A DNA stretch of 64,000 bases from Cystobacter fuscus DSM 2262 (GTDB taxonomy: Bacteria; Myxococcota; Myxococcia; Myxococcales; Myxococcaceae): positions 62,001-126,000 of the forward strand of contig NZ_ANAH02000020.1 of the NCBI RefSeq assembly GCF_000335475.2. The letters run 5' to 3'. This document shows positions 9,783-18,071 of the stretch, piece by piece. Made by a program: the position numbers and the translations under genes. A model generated the notes under the pieces. It saw only the letters and a list, made by a program, of their open reading frames with translations, was not told where the DNA came from and searched no databases. The stretch's first letter is position 1, and every line of letters begins with the position of its first letter.

Positions 9783-10588
9783 GGGCGCCGGGCGGGATTG
9801 GCGATGCGGCGGGCCACGCGATCGAAGAGCCCGGGCACGAGCCGGTTGGCGAGCACCATGACGCGGCCGGGAAGGGTGAGCACCGTCTCGCGGCTGCCCC
9901 GGCGGCTGGCCCGCACGAGCGCCCGGGCGGCGCTCTCCGCGCTCATGGCGTTCAGGGGGATGGTGTCCTGAGCCCAGCCCTCGGCGTTGAGGCGCGCGTC
10001 GCGGAACTCCGTCTCGGTGAGGCCCGGCGACACGAGCAGCACGCGGATGCCCTCGGTGGCGAGCTCGGCGCGCAGCGACTCGGTGAGCAGGTTCACCGCC
10101 GCCTTGGACGAGCCATAGCCGCCGAGCAGGGGCAGGCCACGGTGGCCCAGCACGGAGCTGACATTGATGACCTGCGAGCCGGGCGCGCGTCGGCGCAGCA
10201 GCGGCAGGGCGGCGCGGGTGACGCGCACCAGGCCGAAGAAGTTCACCTCGAACACCTGGCGCAGCTGCGCCTCGCTGAAGCCCTCGACGGGGCCGTAGAG
10301 CCCGAGCCCCGCGTTGTTGACGAGGATGTCCAACCCACCGAAGGCCGCCTCCGTCTCGCGCACGAGACGGGCCACGTCCTCCTCGCGGGTGATGTCGCAG
10401 CACACGGGGAGGGCCTGGACGCCGAGTGCTTCCGCCTCACGCGCGGCGTCTCGAAGGGCCGGCTCACGACGCGCGGCGAGCACGAGGTGGGCGCCCTGGG
10501 CCGCGTAGACCCGGGCCACCGCGCGGCCGATGCCACTGGAGGCGCCGGTGATGAGGACCACCTTGCCTCGAAAGTCCTGGGTTGCCAT
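9779..10588 (-). CDS. Short-chain dehydrogenase/reductase
   Basis: The 269-residue classical SDR has the cofactor motif TGASSGIG (about 15-22), NNAG near 91, a catalytic Ser in NVSSVLGHRG and the YxxxK motif as YGSSK near 157. An Arg-rich region after the second strand (LAARREPAL) favours NADP(H). A C-terminal hydrophobic and basic tail (VLANRLVPGLFDRVARR) may associate with membrane, as in DltE/YqjQ-like SDRs; this is inference. The substrate is unknown. It lies first in a two-gene unit with mutY, and the gap to the divergent nuclease gene is 113 bases. Confidence 0.85.
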   Translation of the reverse strand: MATQDFRGKVVLITGASSGIGRAVARVYAAQGAHLVLAARREPALRDAAREAEALGVQALPVCCDITREEDVARLVRETEAAFGGLDILVNNAGLGLYGPVEGFSEAQLRQVFEVNFFGLVRVTRAALPLLRRRAPGSQVINVSSVLGHRGLPLLGGYGSSKAAVNLLTESLRAELATEGIRVLLVSPGLTETEFRDARLNAEGWAQDTIPLNAMSAESAARALVRASRRGSRETVLTLPGRVMVLANRLVPGLFDRVARRIANPARRP

Positions 10589-10701
10589 GGGGGCGCACCT
10601 TAACGACTCGCTGGAGGCGGAGAAGGACCTGCCGGGGTGTGCCTGCCTGCCTGTCCTTCTTCTTGGATCGACGAGCCCTTGGTCTAGGATGCCCAGCGTC
10701 C

Positions 10702-11652
10702 ATGCCGCGCGCGTCCTTCACCAACGACTTCTCCTGGTCCAAGAGCCGTCACGAGAAACTCCAGGAGTGCTCCCGGGCGTACTACCTCTATTACTACCGC
10801 TCCTGGGGCGGGTGGGAAGCGGGGGCGCCGCCGGAGGTGCGCGAACTGTACCTGCTCAAGAAGCTGGGCAACCGCTACACGTGGGCGGGCAACATCGTGC
10901 ACGACGCCCTCAAGGACGCGCTGCTCAACTGGCGCTCGGGGCTTCCGGTGGAGGCGGCGAAGGTGGAGGAGCGGGCGCTCGCGCGCATGCGGGAGGAGTT
11001 CCGCCTCTCGCGCGGCAAGGCGTACCGGACCCAGAAGGGCCGCAAGACGTTCAGCGGCTTGATGGAGCACGAGTACGAGGAGTCCGTCCCCGACGAGGCC
11101 TGGAAGCAGAACGCGGAGACGGTGCGCTCGGCGCTCGCGTGGTTCTTCCAGTCGCGCTGGCCGGCGCTGGCGCGCTCGCTCAAGCCCGGGCAGTGGCTGG
11201 AGGTGGACGCGGGCGCGGACTTCTCCTCCTTCACGCTGGACGGGGTGAAGGTCTTCGCCATTCCGGACTTCGCCTACACGGACGCGGACGGCTTCACGGT
11301 GGTGGTGGACTGGAAGACGGGCAAGGTGCGCGAGGGCTACGACGAGCAGGTGCTGGGCTACGCGCTCTACGTGTCCCAGCGCTACCGGGTGCCGCTGGAG
11401 AAGGTGCGCGCCTCGCTCGTGTACCTCAACGATGGCCTGGAGCATCAGGTGCAGGTGGACCAGGACGCCATGGAGGGCTTCCGCGCCCGCTTCACGCAGA
11501 GCGTGGCGCGCATGCGCTCGCTGCTGGCGGACCCGGCCACCAATACGCCCCGGGAGGAGTCCGCCTTTCCCCAGGCGGAGGACGCCGCCACGTGCGCCCG
11601 GTGCGTCTTCCGCCGCCCCTGCGGACGCGAGGCGGCGGTGCGCGCGGCGTAG
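10702..11652 (+). CDS. PD-(D/E)xK nuclease of the Cas4/AddB-C type
   Basis: The 316-residue protein shows the nuclease core PDFAYTDADGFTVVVDWKTGK (Asp, then Asp-x-Lys; about residues 190-210, quoted in part) and a QVLGYALYV helix with the conserved Gln-Tyr. Cysteines that could hold an Fe-S cluster lie at the N-terminus (LQECSRAYYLYYY) and the C-terminus (CARCVFRRPC), exactly the one-plus-three arrangement of Cas4, AddB and Dna2. These enzymes trim or process DNA ends in recombination. The ATG at 10702 gives a start directly at the family N-terminus. No CRISPR array or cas gene is near, so a general DNA repair role is more likely. Confidence 0.82.
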   Translation: MPRASFTNDFSWSKSRHEKLQECSRAYYLYYYRSWGGWEAGAPPEVRELYLLKKLGNRYTWAGNIVHDALKDALLNWRSGLPVEAAKVEERALARMREEFRLSRGKAYRTQKGRKTFSGLMEHEYEESVPDEAWKQNAETVRSALAWFFQSRWPALARSLKPGQWLEVDAGADFSSFTLDGVKVFAIPDFAYTDADGFTVVVDWKTGKVREGYDEQVLGYALYVSQRYRVPLEKVRASLVYLNDGLEHQVQVDQDAMEGFRARFTQSVARMRSLLADPATNTPREESAFPQAEDAATCARCVFRRPCGREAAVRAA

Positions 11653-11664
11653 CGCGGAGGGGGC

Positions 11665-12531
11665 TTAGCGGCCCACCGACAGCCGCCGCACGACCACGCC
11701 CGCCGCGTTCATGCCGAACACGGAGGTGACGAAGGCCACGCTGCCGTCGATCTGCGTGCGGCGCTCGCAGGTGTGGAAGTCATTGTCGTTGGGGCACACG
11801 CAGGAAAAGCCGTCGTCCGCGTCGTAGCGCAGGGACAGCGGCTGGCGCCGCGTCTCGATGGAGTAGACGGCGGTGATGCCCGTGGGCCGGTCCGTGTTCA
11901 CGCCGTACTTGCGCTTGAGCAGCTTGCGGATGTCCTTGGCGAAGGGATCCATGTGCGTCTCGCACAGGTCCTCCACGCGGATGGCGGTGGGATCCAGGCG
12001 GCCCGCGGCGCCCATGGAGCTGACCACGGGGATGCCCAGGCTCACGCAGCGGTGGAGCAGGTGCAGCTTGGCCTTCACGTTGTCGATGGCGTCCACCACG
12101 TAGTCGTAGCTGCCCGGGGCGAGGAGCTGATCGGCCAGCTCGTCCCGGTAGAACTCGCGCAGGGGCCGCACGTCGGCGTCGGGGTTGATCTCCTTGCAGC
12201 GCTGGGCCATCAGCTCCGCCTTGGGCTTGCCCACCGTCCGCACGGTGGCGTGCAGTTGCCGGTTGGAGTTGGTGACGCACACGGTGTCGAAGTCGACGAG
12301 GGTGAGCTGACCCACGCCGCTGCGCACGATGCCCTCGGCGGCGTAGCTGCCCACGCCGCCCAGTCCGAACACCACCACGCGCGCCTGGGACAGGCGCTCC
12401 ATGGCCGGGTCCCCCAGCAGGCGGCCGGTGCGATCGAAGCGCCGGTGCAGCTTGAAGGGCTTGGGCTCATTCGCCGCGGGCGGCGCGGTGGGAGCGGGAA
12501 GGGACTCGGGGGCGGGGGGCTGCGGTTCCAT
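11665..12531 (-). CDS. tcdA: tRNA threonylcarbamoyladenosine dehydratase (E1-like)
   Basis: The 288-residue ThiF/UBA-type protein starts with a Pro/Ala-rich stretch of about 25 residues. The adenylation motif VVVFGLGGVGSYAAEGIVRSG and DFDTVCVTNSNRQLHAT follow at about 50-95, then DYVVDAIDNVKAKL and a conserved DPFAKDIRKLLK segment. These match TcdA/CsdL, which uses ATP to cyclise t6A37 of tRNA to ct6A. The family's KxDP-type and E1-like elements are intact. The ATG at 12531 was chosen because the longer frame upstream enters the neighbouring tatD gene. It lies downstream of tatD on the same strand with a 26-base gap. Confidence 0.88.
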   Translation of the reverse strand: MEPQPPAPESLPAPTAPPAANEPKPFKLHRRFDRTGRLLGDPAMERLSQARVVVFGLGGVGSYAAEGIVRSGVGQLTLVDFDTVCVTNSNRQLHATVRTVGKPKAELMAQRCKEINPDADVRPLREFYRDELADQLLAPGSYDYVVDAIDNVKAKLHLLHRCVSLGIPVVSSMGAAGRLDPTAIRVEDLCETHMDPFAKDIRKLLKRKYGVNTDRPTGITAVYSIETRRQPLSLRYDADDGFSCVCPNDNDFHTCERRTQIDGSVAFVTSVFGMNAAGVVVRRLSVGR

Positions 12532-12557
12532 GGGACCTCTATAGCGCGACCGCCTCC

Positions 12558-13355
12558 CTACAGCGAAGGGGTGGGGAAGGCTTCCCGGAAGAAGCGGCGG
12601 GCGTTCTCGGTCGTCCGCTGGGCGAGCACCTCCACCGGCTCGCCGAGCACGCGCGCCATGCCCTCGATGATCCGGGGCAGGTAGCCCGGCTCCGAGCGCT
12701 GCCCCCGGTGGGGGGTGGGGGCCTGGTCCGGGGCATCCGTCTCGACCATGAGCCGCTCGGGGGGAATCACCCGCAGGGCGTCCAGGGGCTTGCGCGCCTC
12801 GGCCCAGGTGACCGGGCCCGCGAACGAGAAGTGGCAGCCCTTCTGGATGTAGAAGCGCGCCAGGTCCACGCCGCCGCCGTAGCTGTGCATGAGGATGCCG
12901 GCCTCGGGCAGGGGCTCGTGCTTGAGCAGTTCGATGAGCGCGGGGTGGGCGCGAAAGCAGTGCATCAACACGGGCAGCCCGTGCTTGCGCGCGAGCTCCA
13001 GGTGCCGCCGCAGCACCGCCACCTGCCGCTCCATCGGGGCGCCCGCGGCCGAGGGCCCATCCAACCCGCACTCGCCCACGGCGATGGCGCCGCCGAGCCC
13101 GAGCAGTGCGTCCAGGCGCTCCAGGTGGACCTCGTCCTCCTCGGGGGGCAGGTGCGGGAGCATCTGCGGATGGATGCCGAGTCCTATCTGGAGGCGGGGT
13201 TCGCCGCGTGACATCTCGCGCAGGGGCTCCCAGTTCTCCGGGCCCACTCCGGGCACGAGGATGCCGTGCAGGCCGGCGGCCCAGGCCCGGGCGAGGACTT
13301 CGCTCCGGTCCTGATCGAAACGTGACGCGTCGAGATGGCAGTGGGTGTCAATCAT
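12558..13355 (-). CDS. tatD: TatD-family metal-dependent DNase/hydrolase
   Basis: The 265-residue TIM-barrel hydrolase has the metal ligands THCHLD at residues 4-9, Glu in VGECGLD near 88, His in LMHCFRAH, His in MHSYGGG and Asp in METDAPDQ near 203. These are the diagnostic TatD/YcfH positions. Members are 3'-5' exonucleases or deoxyribonucleases in DNA repair and degradation. Start MIDTHCHLD is canonical. The gene is divergent from the propeller lipoprotein gene and probably co-transcribed with tcdA. Confidence 0.9.
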   Translation of the reverse strand: MIDTHCHLDASRFDQDRSEVLARAWAAGLHGILVPGVGPENWEPLREMSRGEPRLQIGLGIHPQMLPHLPPEEDEVHLERLDALLGLGGAIAVGECGLDGPSAAGAPMERQVAVLRRHLELARKHGLPVLMHCFRAHPALIELLKHEPLPEAGILMHSYGGGVDLARFYIQKGCHFSFAGPVTWAEARKPLDALRVIPPERLMVETDAPDQAPTPHRGQRSEPGYLPRIIEGMARVLGEPVEVLAQRTTENARRFFREAFPTPSL

Positions 13356-13485
13356 CGGAAAGGTCCGTGCGGCATCTGCCCGCTGGCGTTCACCCGCAGA
13401 CAGCGGCTCCGAAGCCGAAGCTGGTTGCACCTGGCCACTACGCCAAGAGCACCTATCCATGCAGCGGTTTTTGAGAGGACTCGAA

Positions 13486-14895
13486 ATGGCCAAGCGATAT
13501 GTCGTCGGTGCGCTCATGGGAGCGCTGATGCTGGTGGTGACAGGATGTCCGTCGGGAGATGACAACCCGGTACCTCCGCCCGGGGACGCGGGGACCGAGA
13601 ATCCCACGCCGGACGCGGGCCTGCCGCCGGATGACGCCGGCACGCCGGGCGACGCCGGCACGCCGGGCGACATGACGGTCAAGGAGGGTGATGCCTGCAC
13701 CACCACCGCGAGCTGCATGGCGGGCCTGTACTGCGCCGAGAGCAAGTGCGCGCCGCTGCACATCGCGGTGACGGTCGGTCCGCGGACGGGGCCGGCGCTG
13801 ACTCCGTCCTATGCGGTGGTCGTGCCCTTCAACAAGCCCGTCTCGCCGACGCGGCTGAGCGAGGATCCCGCGACCACGAACAAGTTCCCCCGCTGGAATC
13901 CCACGGGCACGGCGGTGGCCTTCGTGGAGATCGCGGGCGACAACACCGTGTCGCTCGTCTCGCGCGGCATTCCCTTCGCGGCGGCCCAGGCGACGACCTC
14001 GCTCACCACCGGCGCGGTGGACGCGGCCAACACCACGGACTTCAGTTACATGGAGTGGGAGCCGTCCAATACCATCGCCTGGAGCAGATCCTTCGTGGAT
14101 CCCGTGACGAGCAGGACCTCCACCACGGGCATCTGGGCCTACACCAGCCCGGGTCCCGCCGCGGCGGTCACCAGCAGTGGCGTCTTCCCCTCGTGGGCGT
14201 CCGACGGAGCCAGCTTCGTCTACAGCGCCAATAATCTCGGCCTCCAGAGAAGGGCGCTCAGTGAGACGGCCAGCAGCTCGGTGCCTGGGGCGTCCACGAC
14301 GGCTGAGCAGCCGTTGCACAACAAGGCCAATGGCGTCGTGCTGTACCTCGATGCGAAGGGGCAGGAGGAGACGACCATCCTCGCGCCGCTGACCGGGCTC
14401 TACACCCTCGACACCGCGGCGGCCGCTCCCACGCCGAACGAGATCGCGCTGCCTCGTGACGAGGGCAACCCGACCATCGAGGGCCAGATCAAGTCGTACA
14501 TTGCCAACCACACCTGGGCCCCGGGTGGCACGCATGTCGCCTACGTCCGCGTGTTCTACTTCAAGCCCATTACCGGCGACGCCTACCTGTGCAGTGGCGC
14601 CAACTGCGGCGGCCAGCAGGGCAACGTCGTCTTCGTGCGGCGCATCGACCCGGCCACGGGGGCCGCGGTGGGCGATGAGGTGAAGTTCGCCGATGAAGCC
14701 ACCCTCCCGTCTTTCTCTCCGGACGGCCAGTTCCTCGCCTACGTCTCGGGTTCGCAGCTCAAGATCCAGAAGATCGATCCGGCCACGGGGAACCCGGTCG
14801 CCGGCTCGCTCATCAGCCACGACTGGCGCAACGAGAACCAGCGCGTGCTGAGCAACCGCGGCGACGATCACCGTCCACGCTGGCAACCCCGCTAG
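13486..14895 (+). CDS. Lipoprotein with TolB/PD40-like beta-propeller
   Basis: The 469-residue protein begins with a lipoprotein signal peptide (MAKRYVVGALMGALMLVVTGC, lipobox VVTGC in part). An Asp-Ala-Gly-Thr-Pro rich linker follows, including a duplicated DAGTPG unit (about residues 30-60), then a Cys-containing segment CTTTASCMAGLYCAESKC. The rest has repeated PD40/WD40-like elements such as NKFPRWNPTGTAVAFVEI, FPSWASDGASFVYS and LPSFSPDGQFLAYVS. It is probably anchored in the envelope; the propeller may bind protein or carbohydrate partners. The ATG at 13486 follows a GAGAGG ribosome site; an in-frame ATG at 13459 would extend the n-region. Such DAG-linker lipoproteins are frequent in myxobacteria. 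Function unknown. Confidence 0.8.
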   Translation: MAKRYVVGALMGALMLVVTGCPSGDDNPVPPPGDAGTENPTPDAGLPPDDAGTPGDAGTPGDMTVKEGDACTTTASCMAGLYCAESKCAPLHIAVTVGPRTGPALTPSYAVVVPFNKPVSPTRLSEDPATTNKFPRWNPTGTAVAFVEIAGDNTVSLVSRGIPFAAAQATTSLTTGAVDAANTTDFSYMEWEPSNTIAWSRSFVDPVTSRTSTTGIWAYTSPGPAAAVTSSGVFPSWASDGASFVYSANNLGLQRRALSETASSSVPGASTTAEQPLHNKANGVVLYLDAKGQEETTILAPLTGLYTLDTAAAAPTPNEIALPRDEGNPTIEGQIKSYIANHTWAPGGTHVAYVRVFYFKPITGDAYLCSGANCGGQQGNVVFVRRIDPATGAAVGDEVKFADEATLPSFSPDGQFLAYVSGSQLKIQKIDPATGNPVAGSLISHDWRNENQRVLSNRGDDHRPRWQPR

Positions 14896-14924
14896 TTCTC
14901 CGCTTCCACGCGGTGGGCCAGCTC

Positions 14925-14970
14925 CGACACCCGTGTCCTGGTGACCCCAGGGCACGGGTGTCGTGTTTTG
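14925..14970 (+). terminator. Rho-independent terminator after the propeller lipoprotein gene
   Basis: CGACACCCGTG (14925-14935) pairs with CACGGGTGTCG (14953-14963); the stem continues inward with CCTGG/CCAGG. It is followed by TGTTTTG. It lies 30 bases after the stop codon. Confidence 0.8.
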
Positions 14971-15073
14971 AAGGACAACCTCCCGGCCCGGGAACTTGCC
15001 TCCGGGCTCCGGCCGACGTACGCAGGCGGCCCCTTCGCCGCTTCACGGCCACTCACTCCGGGAGGAAGCTGAA

Positions 15074-15331
15074 ATGAAACGTCATGCCGCGCTGTGTCTG
15101 TTGCTTCTGTCGGGTTGCGCGACCGTCTCGGCCTCGCGCTCCCATCAGACCACGTGCATGTCGGGCAATCCGGAGTCCCAGGGGGATGAAGGGGGCCAGC
15201 CCGGGCCGGTGCGTCTGGAGACGCCCGCGGGGACCTTCCTCGTTCATCCCAACAACGCCGAGGACTTCGGCAAGCTGCTCGCGGGTGAGCCCACCGAGCA
15301 TCAGTACTTCTCCGTCACGGATCTGCCCTGA
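15074..15331 (+). CDS. Small lipoprotein, hypothetical
   Basis: The 85-residue product has a lipoprotein signal (MKRHAALCLLLLSGCATVSAS, lipobox LLSGC, Cys15). The mature part of about 70 residues ends in RLETPAGTFLVHPNNAEDFGKLLAGEPTEHQYFSVTDLP (in part), which looks folded and not low complexity. The start ATG follows GGAGGAAGCTGAA. It is a single gene between a terminator and a convergent small gene. Family and function are not recognised. Confidence 0.65.
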   Translation: MKRHAALCLLLLSGCATVSASRSHQTTCMSGNPESQGDEGGQPGPVRLETPAGTFLVHPNNAEDFGKLLAGEPTEHQYFSVTDLP

Positions 15332-15367
15332 GCGGCGTCCGCCGGTCCGCCCTGGGGAGGGGGAGGC

Positions 15368-15601
15368 TCAGCGCGACAGGACGATGCGCCGTCCCAGCAC
15401 CCGCTCCATCTGCGGCGAGGTGACGAGCTTGAGCACCTCGAGGCCATCGCCCGCCGCCGTGTCGTAGGCCGCCGCGATGAGGTCTCCCAGCGTGAGCTTC
15501 GCGGCCGTCGCCTTGCGCTGTGCCGTGCGGCGCATCGTCGGCATGACGCGCCGTCCCTGCCGTTGAACCGCGCCGCGCTTCTGGGTCGTCGTCCTGGCCA
15601 T
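15368..15601 (-). CDS. Small basic protein, hypothetical
   Basis: The 77-residue protein has a strongly basic N-terminus (MARTTTQKRGAVQRQGRRV) and a compact C-terminal half (LTLGDLIAAAYDTAAGDG, then LVTSPQMERVLGRRIVLSR). An excellent ribosome site, AGGAGG, lies 7 bases before the ATG at 15601. The basic tail could bind nucleic acid, but there is no recognised domain. It is convergent with the small lipoprotein gene and monocistronic. Confidence 0.65.
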   Translation of the reverse strand: MARTTTQKRGAVQRQGRRVMPTMRRTAQRKATAAKLTLGDLIAAAYDTAAGDGLEVLKLVTSPQMERVLGRRIVLSR

Positions 15602-15838
15602 GCTCCGTCCTCCTTGCTTTGCCCCGTGTTTGATTCCCCGGTGGCCACAAGGTTTCATGCATGCCAGGTGCCAGGCCCTCGGCCGCCTGCCGCCCACGGA
15701 ATTTCAAGGGTTTGGAGTCAACGGTTGTCTCGTACCGCGGGCGGGATTCCAAAATTCGTTCACCAATCCCATGGGAATGGCTCGTTTCGTCGAGTCTTTT
15801 CATCCACACCCCCTGGGTCCGTGGGGTAAGGCGGACCC

Positions 15839-16795
15839 ATGAACGTCCAGGTGCTCTTCCACGACAACTGCTTCGACGGGGCCGCGAGCGCGGCGGTCTT
15901 CAGCCGGTTCTACCGGGAGCGCATCCGCGCCGACGCGCGCTTCAGCTACCGGGGGCTGTCCCATCAGGCAGGGGGGGCGGCCATCGATCCGGCGGTGTTC
16001 ACGGGGGAGGAAAACGCGATCGTGGACTTCCGCTACAGCCAGGATGCCCGGCTCACCTGGTGGTTCGACCACCACGTCTCCGCCTTCCAGCAGCCGGGGG
16101 ATGAGGCCCACTTCCGAGCCGACACCGGGGGCCGCAAGTTCCATGACGCGCACCGCAAGAGCTGCACCGTCTACCTGGCGGACGTGGCGCGCGAGCGCTT
16201 CGGGTGGGACCCCTCGCCCCTGAAGGACTTGCTGCACTGGGCGGAGATCATCGATGGGGCGCAGTTTCCCACGCCCCAGATGGCGGTGGCGCTGGAGGAG
16301 CCCGCCCTGCGCATCATGACGGTGCTGGAGGCCACCAAGGACGCGGCGCTCATCCCCCAGGTCATCGAGCGGATGCAGACCGAGTCGCTCGCGGCCATCG
16401 CCGCCTCGCCGCTCATCGCCGGGCCGTTCGCGCCGCTGCTCGAGCGTCACCAGCGGAACATCGAACTGGTGCGCGCGCGGGCCCGCTACGAGCGCGGCGT
16501 GGTGTCCTTCGATCTCGCGGACGACGGGGTGGACAGCCTCAACAAGTTCATCGCCTACGCCCTCTATCCCGAGGCCCGCTACACGCTGTGGGTGGGGCAG
16601 GGGCCCTCGCGCGCCAAGGTGTCGCTCGGCTCCAACCCCTGGCGCCCCGAGTCGCGCACGCACGACCTGGCCGCCATCGCCTCGCGCTACGGCGGCGGAG
16701 GGCACCCCGTGGTGTCCGCCATCAGCTTCAAGCCCGCGGAGCTCCCCCGCGCCCGCGCCGCCTTCCAGGAGATCCTCTCCGAGCTGTCCACTTGA
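15839..16795 (+). CDS. DHH/DHHA1 family phosphoesterase
   Basis: The 318-residue protein carries the DHH superfamily motifs: HDNCFDGAAS near residue 8, a conserved Asp in IVDFRYS, the DHH triad in WWFDHHVSAF near 79 and the DHHA1 glycine motif RYGGGGHPVVSAIS near 285. These enzymes use Mn2+ to cleave phosphodiester or pyrophosphate bonds in nanoRNA, cyclic dinucleotides or oligonucleotides. The order of motifs matches NrnA/RecJ-like single-domain proteins, but the exact substrate is not evident. The gap of 237 bases upstream holds no recognised gene or structure. Confidence 0.85.
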   Translation: MNVQVLFHDNCFDGAASAAVFSRFYRERIRADARFSYRGLSHQAGGAAIDPAVFTGEENAIVDFRYSQDARLTWWFDHHVSAFQQPGDEAHFRADTGGRKFHDAHRKSCTVYLADVARERFGWDPSPLKDLLHWAEIIDGAQFPTPQMAVALEEPALRIMTVLEATKDAALIPQVIERMQTESLAAIAASPLIAGPFAPLLERHQRNIELVRARARYERGVVSFDLADDGVDSLNKFIAYALYPEARYTLWVGQGPSRAKVSLGSNPWRPESRTHDLAAIASRYGGGGHPVVSAISFKPAELPRARAAFQEILSELST

Positions 16796-16872
16796 GGGAG
16801 GGCGGGCGGCCGGGCGTGTGGGCCGCAGACCTCTTCCCGGGGTCCGGGCGATGCCGTAGCCTGCGCGTCCCC

Positions 16873-18063
16873 ATGTCCTGGCGCGGTCCGCTCGCCCTCT
16901 GTCTCCTGCTCCTCGGTGCCTGTCAGCGGACGTCCGCTCCGGCGCCCTTGTCCGTGCCCGATGCGGGCGTGGCCGAGGCCCCCACCGCTCCCGCGCCTGC
17001 TTCCTCTCTCGCCGAGCCCCTGCTTCCCTGCAAGGCGGACGGGGGAACGCCGCTCGACGCGGCCCTGGGCTACCTCGAGGGCGGCAAGTACGCCGAGGCC
17101 CTCTCCTGCGCCGCCCAGGCCTCCGCGCTGGATCCAGACGACGCCACGGCCCACGCGGCGCGGGGCAATGCGCTGGCGTCCCTCGAGCGCACCGCGGAGG
17201 CCCAGGTGGCCTATGCGCGCGCGCTGGCGCTCAATCCCGGCCACCTGGACGCCCTGCTCGGCGCGGCCCACCTGTATGCCGTCCAGCTTCCCTCCAGCCG
17301 GGAGTTCGACGAGCTGGGGGCGCTCTACGCCGAGCGGGGACTGTCCCAGGTGGACGAGGTGCCGGAGATGCTTCCCCAGTTCGCGCTCGTGGCGGCCATG
17401 GCGCTCAATGATCTGGGGCAGGCTGGCGAGGCGCTCCAGCGTGCCCAGCTCGTGCTCGTGCGCGAGCCCCACCAGCCCGAGGCCGCCTACGAGAAGGCCC
17501 TGGCCCTCTTCGAGCTGTGCCGCTTCCGCGAGGCGCGCACGGCCTTCACCGGCCTGTTGAATGATCCGGCGCACGGGGCGCACGCTCACTACCACCTCGG
17601 GCTGCTGCTGGAGCGCGAGGGCAAGTGGAAGCAGGCGCGCGAGCACTTCGACAAGGCGCGCGTGCTCGCTCCGCGCGACTTCCCCGAGCCGCCCCTGCCC
17701 ACCGAGGCCGAGTTCCGCGAGGAGGTGGCGCGCACGGTGGCGGCGCTGCCCAAGGACATGCGCGAGGACCTGGCCGGAGTCCCGGTGCGCGCCGAGGAGC
17801 TGCCCGCGAACGATGATCTGCTCTCGGGCGAGCCGCCCCTGTCGCCCGCCATCCTCGGCCTCTTTCGCGGCCCTCCCCTGAACGAGCCGTGCGATGGTAC
17901 GGAAACGCCCTGCCGTTCGGTGGCGCTCTATCGACTCAACCTCGCCCGCGCGGTGCGCACTCGGGAGGAACTACGGGAACAAATCAAGGTGACGCTGCTT
18001 CACGAGGTGGGACACCTCCGGGGCGAGGACGACCAGGAACTGGCCGCCCGGGGCCTGGAGTGA
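16873..18063 (+). CDS. TPR lipoprotein with C-terminal zincin-like metalloprotease motif
   Basis: The 396-residue protein has a lipoprotein signal (MSWRGPLALCLLLLGAC, Cys17) and a Pro/Ala-rich linker. Tetratricopeptide repeats span about 55-280 (for example YAEALSCAAQASALDPDDATAHAARGNAL, quoted in two parts as YAEALSCAAQASALDPDD and ATAHAARGNAL). The last 120 residues end in VTLLHEVGHLRGEDDQEL, which matches the HExxH(x)nE/D pattern of the minimal-zincin family (PF06262-type). The fusion suggests an envelope-anchored scaffold with a metal-binding domain; proteolysis is unproven. Its stop overlaps a possible GTG start of the next gene. Confidence 0.75.
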   Translation: MSWRGPLALCLLLLGACQRTSAPAPLSVPDAGVAEAPTAPAPASSLAEPLLPCKADGGTPLDAALGYLEGGKYAEALSCAAQASALDPDDATAHAARGNALASLERTAEAQVAYARALALNPGHLDALLGAAHLYAVQLPSSREFDELGALYAERGLSQVDEVPEMLPQFALVAAMALNDLGQAGEALQRAQLVLVREPHQPEAAYEKALALFELCRFREARTAFTGLLNDPAHGAHAHYHLGLLLEREGKWKQAREHFDKARVLAPRDFPEPPLPTEAEFREEVARTVAALPKDMREDLAGVPVRAEELPANDDLLSGEPPLSPAILGLFRGPPLNEPCDGTETPCRSVALYRLNLARAVRTREELREQIKVTLLHEVGHLRGEDDQELAARGLE

Positions 18064-18071
18064 CGCGCGAC

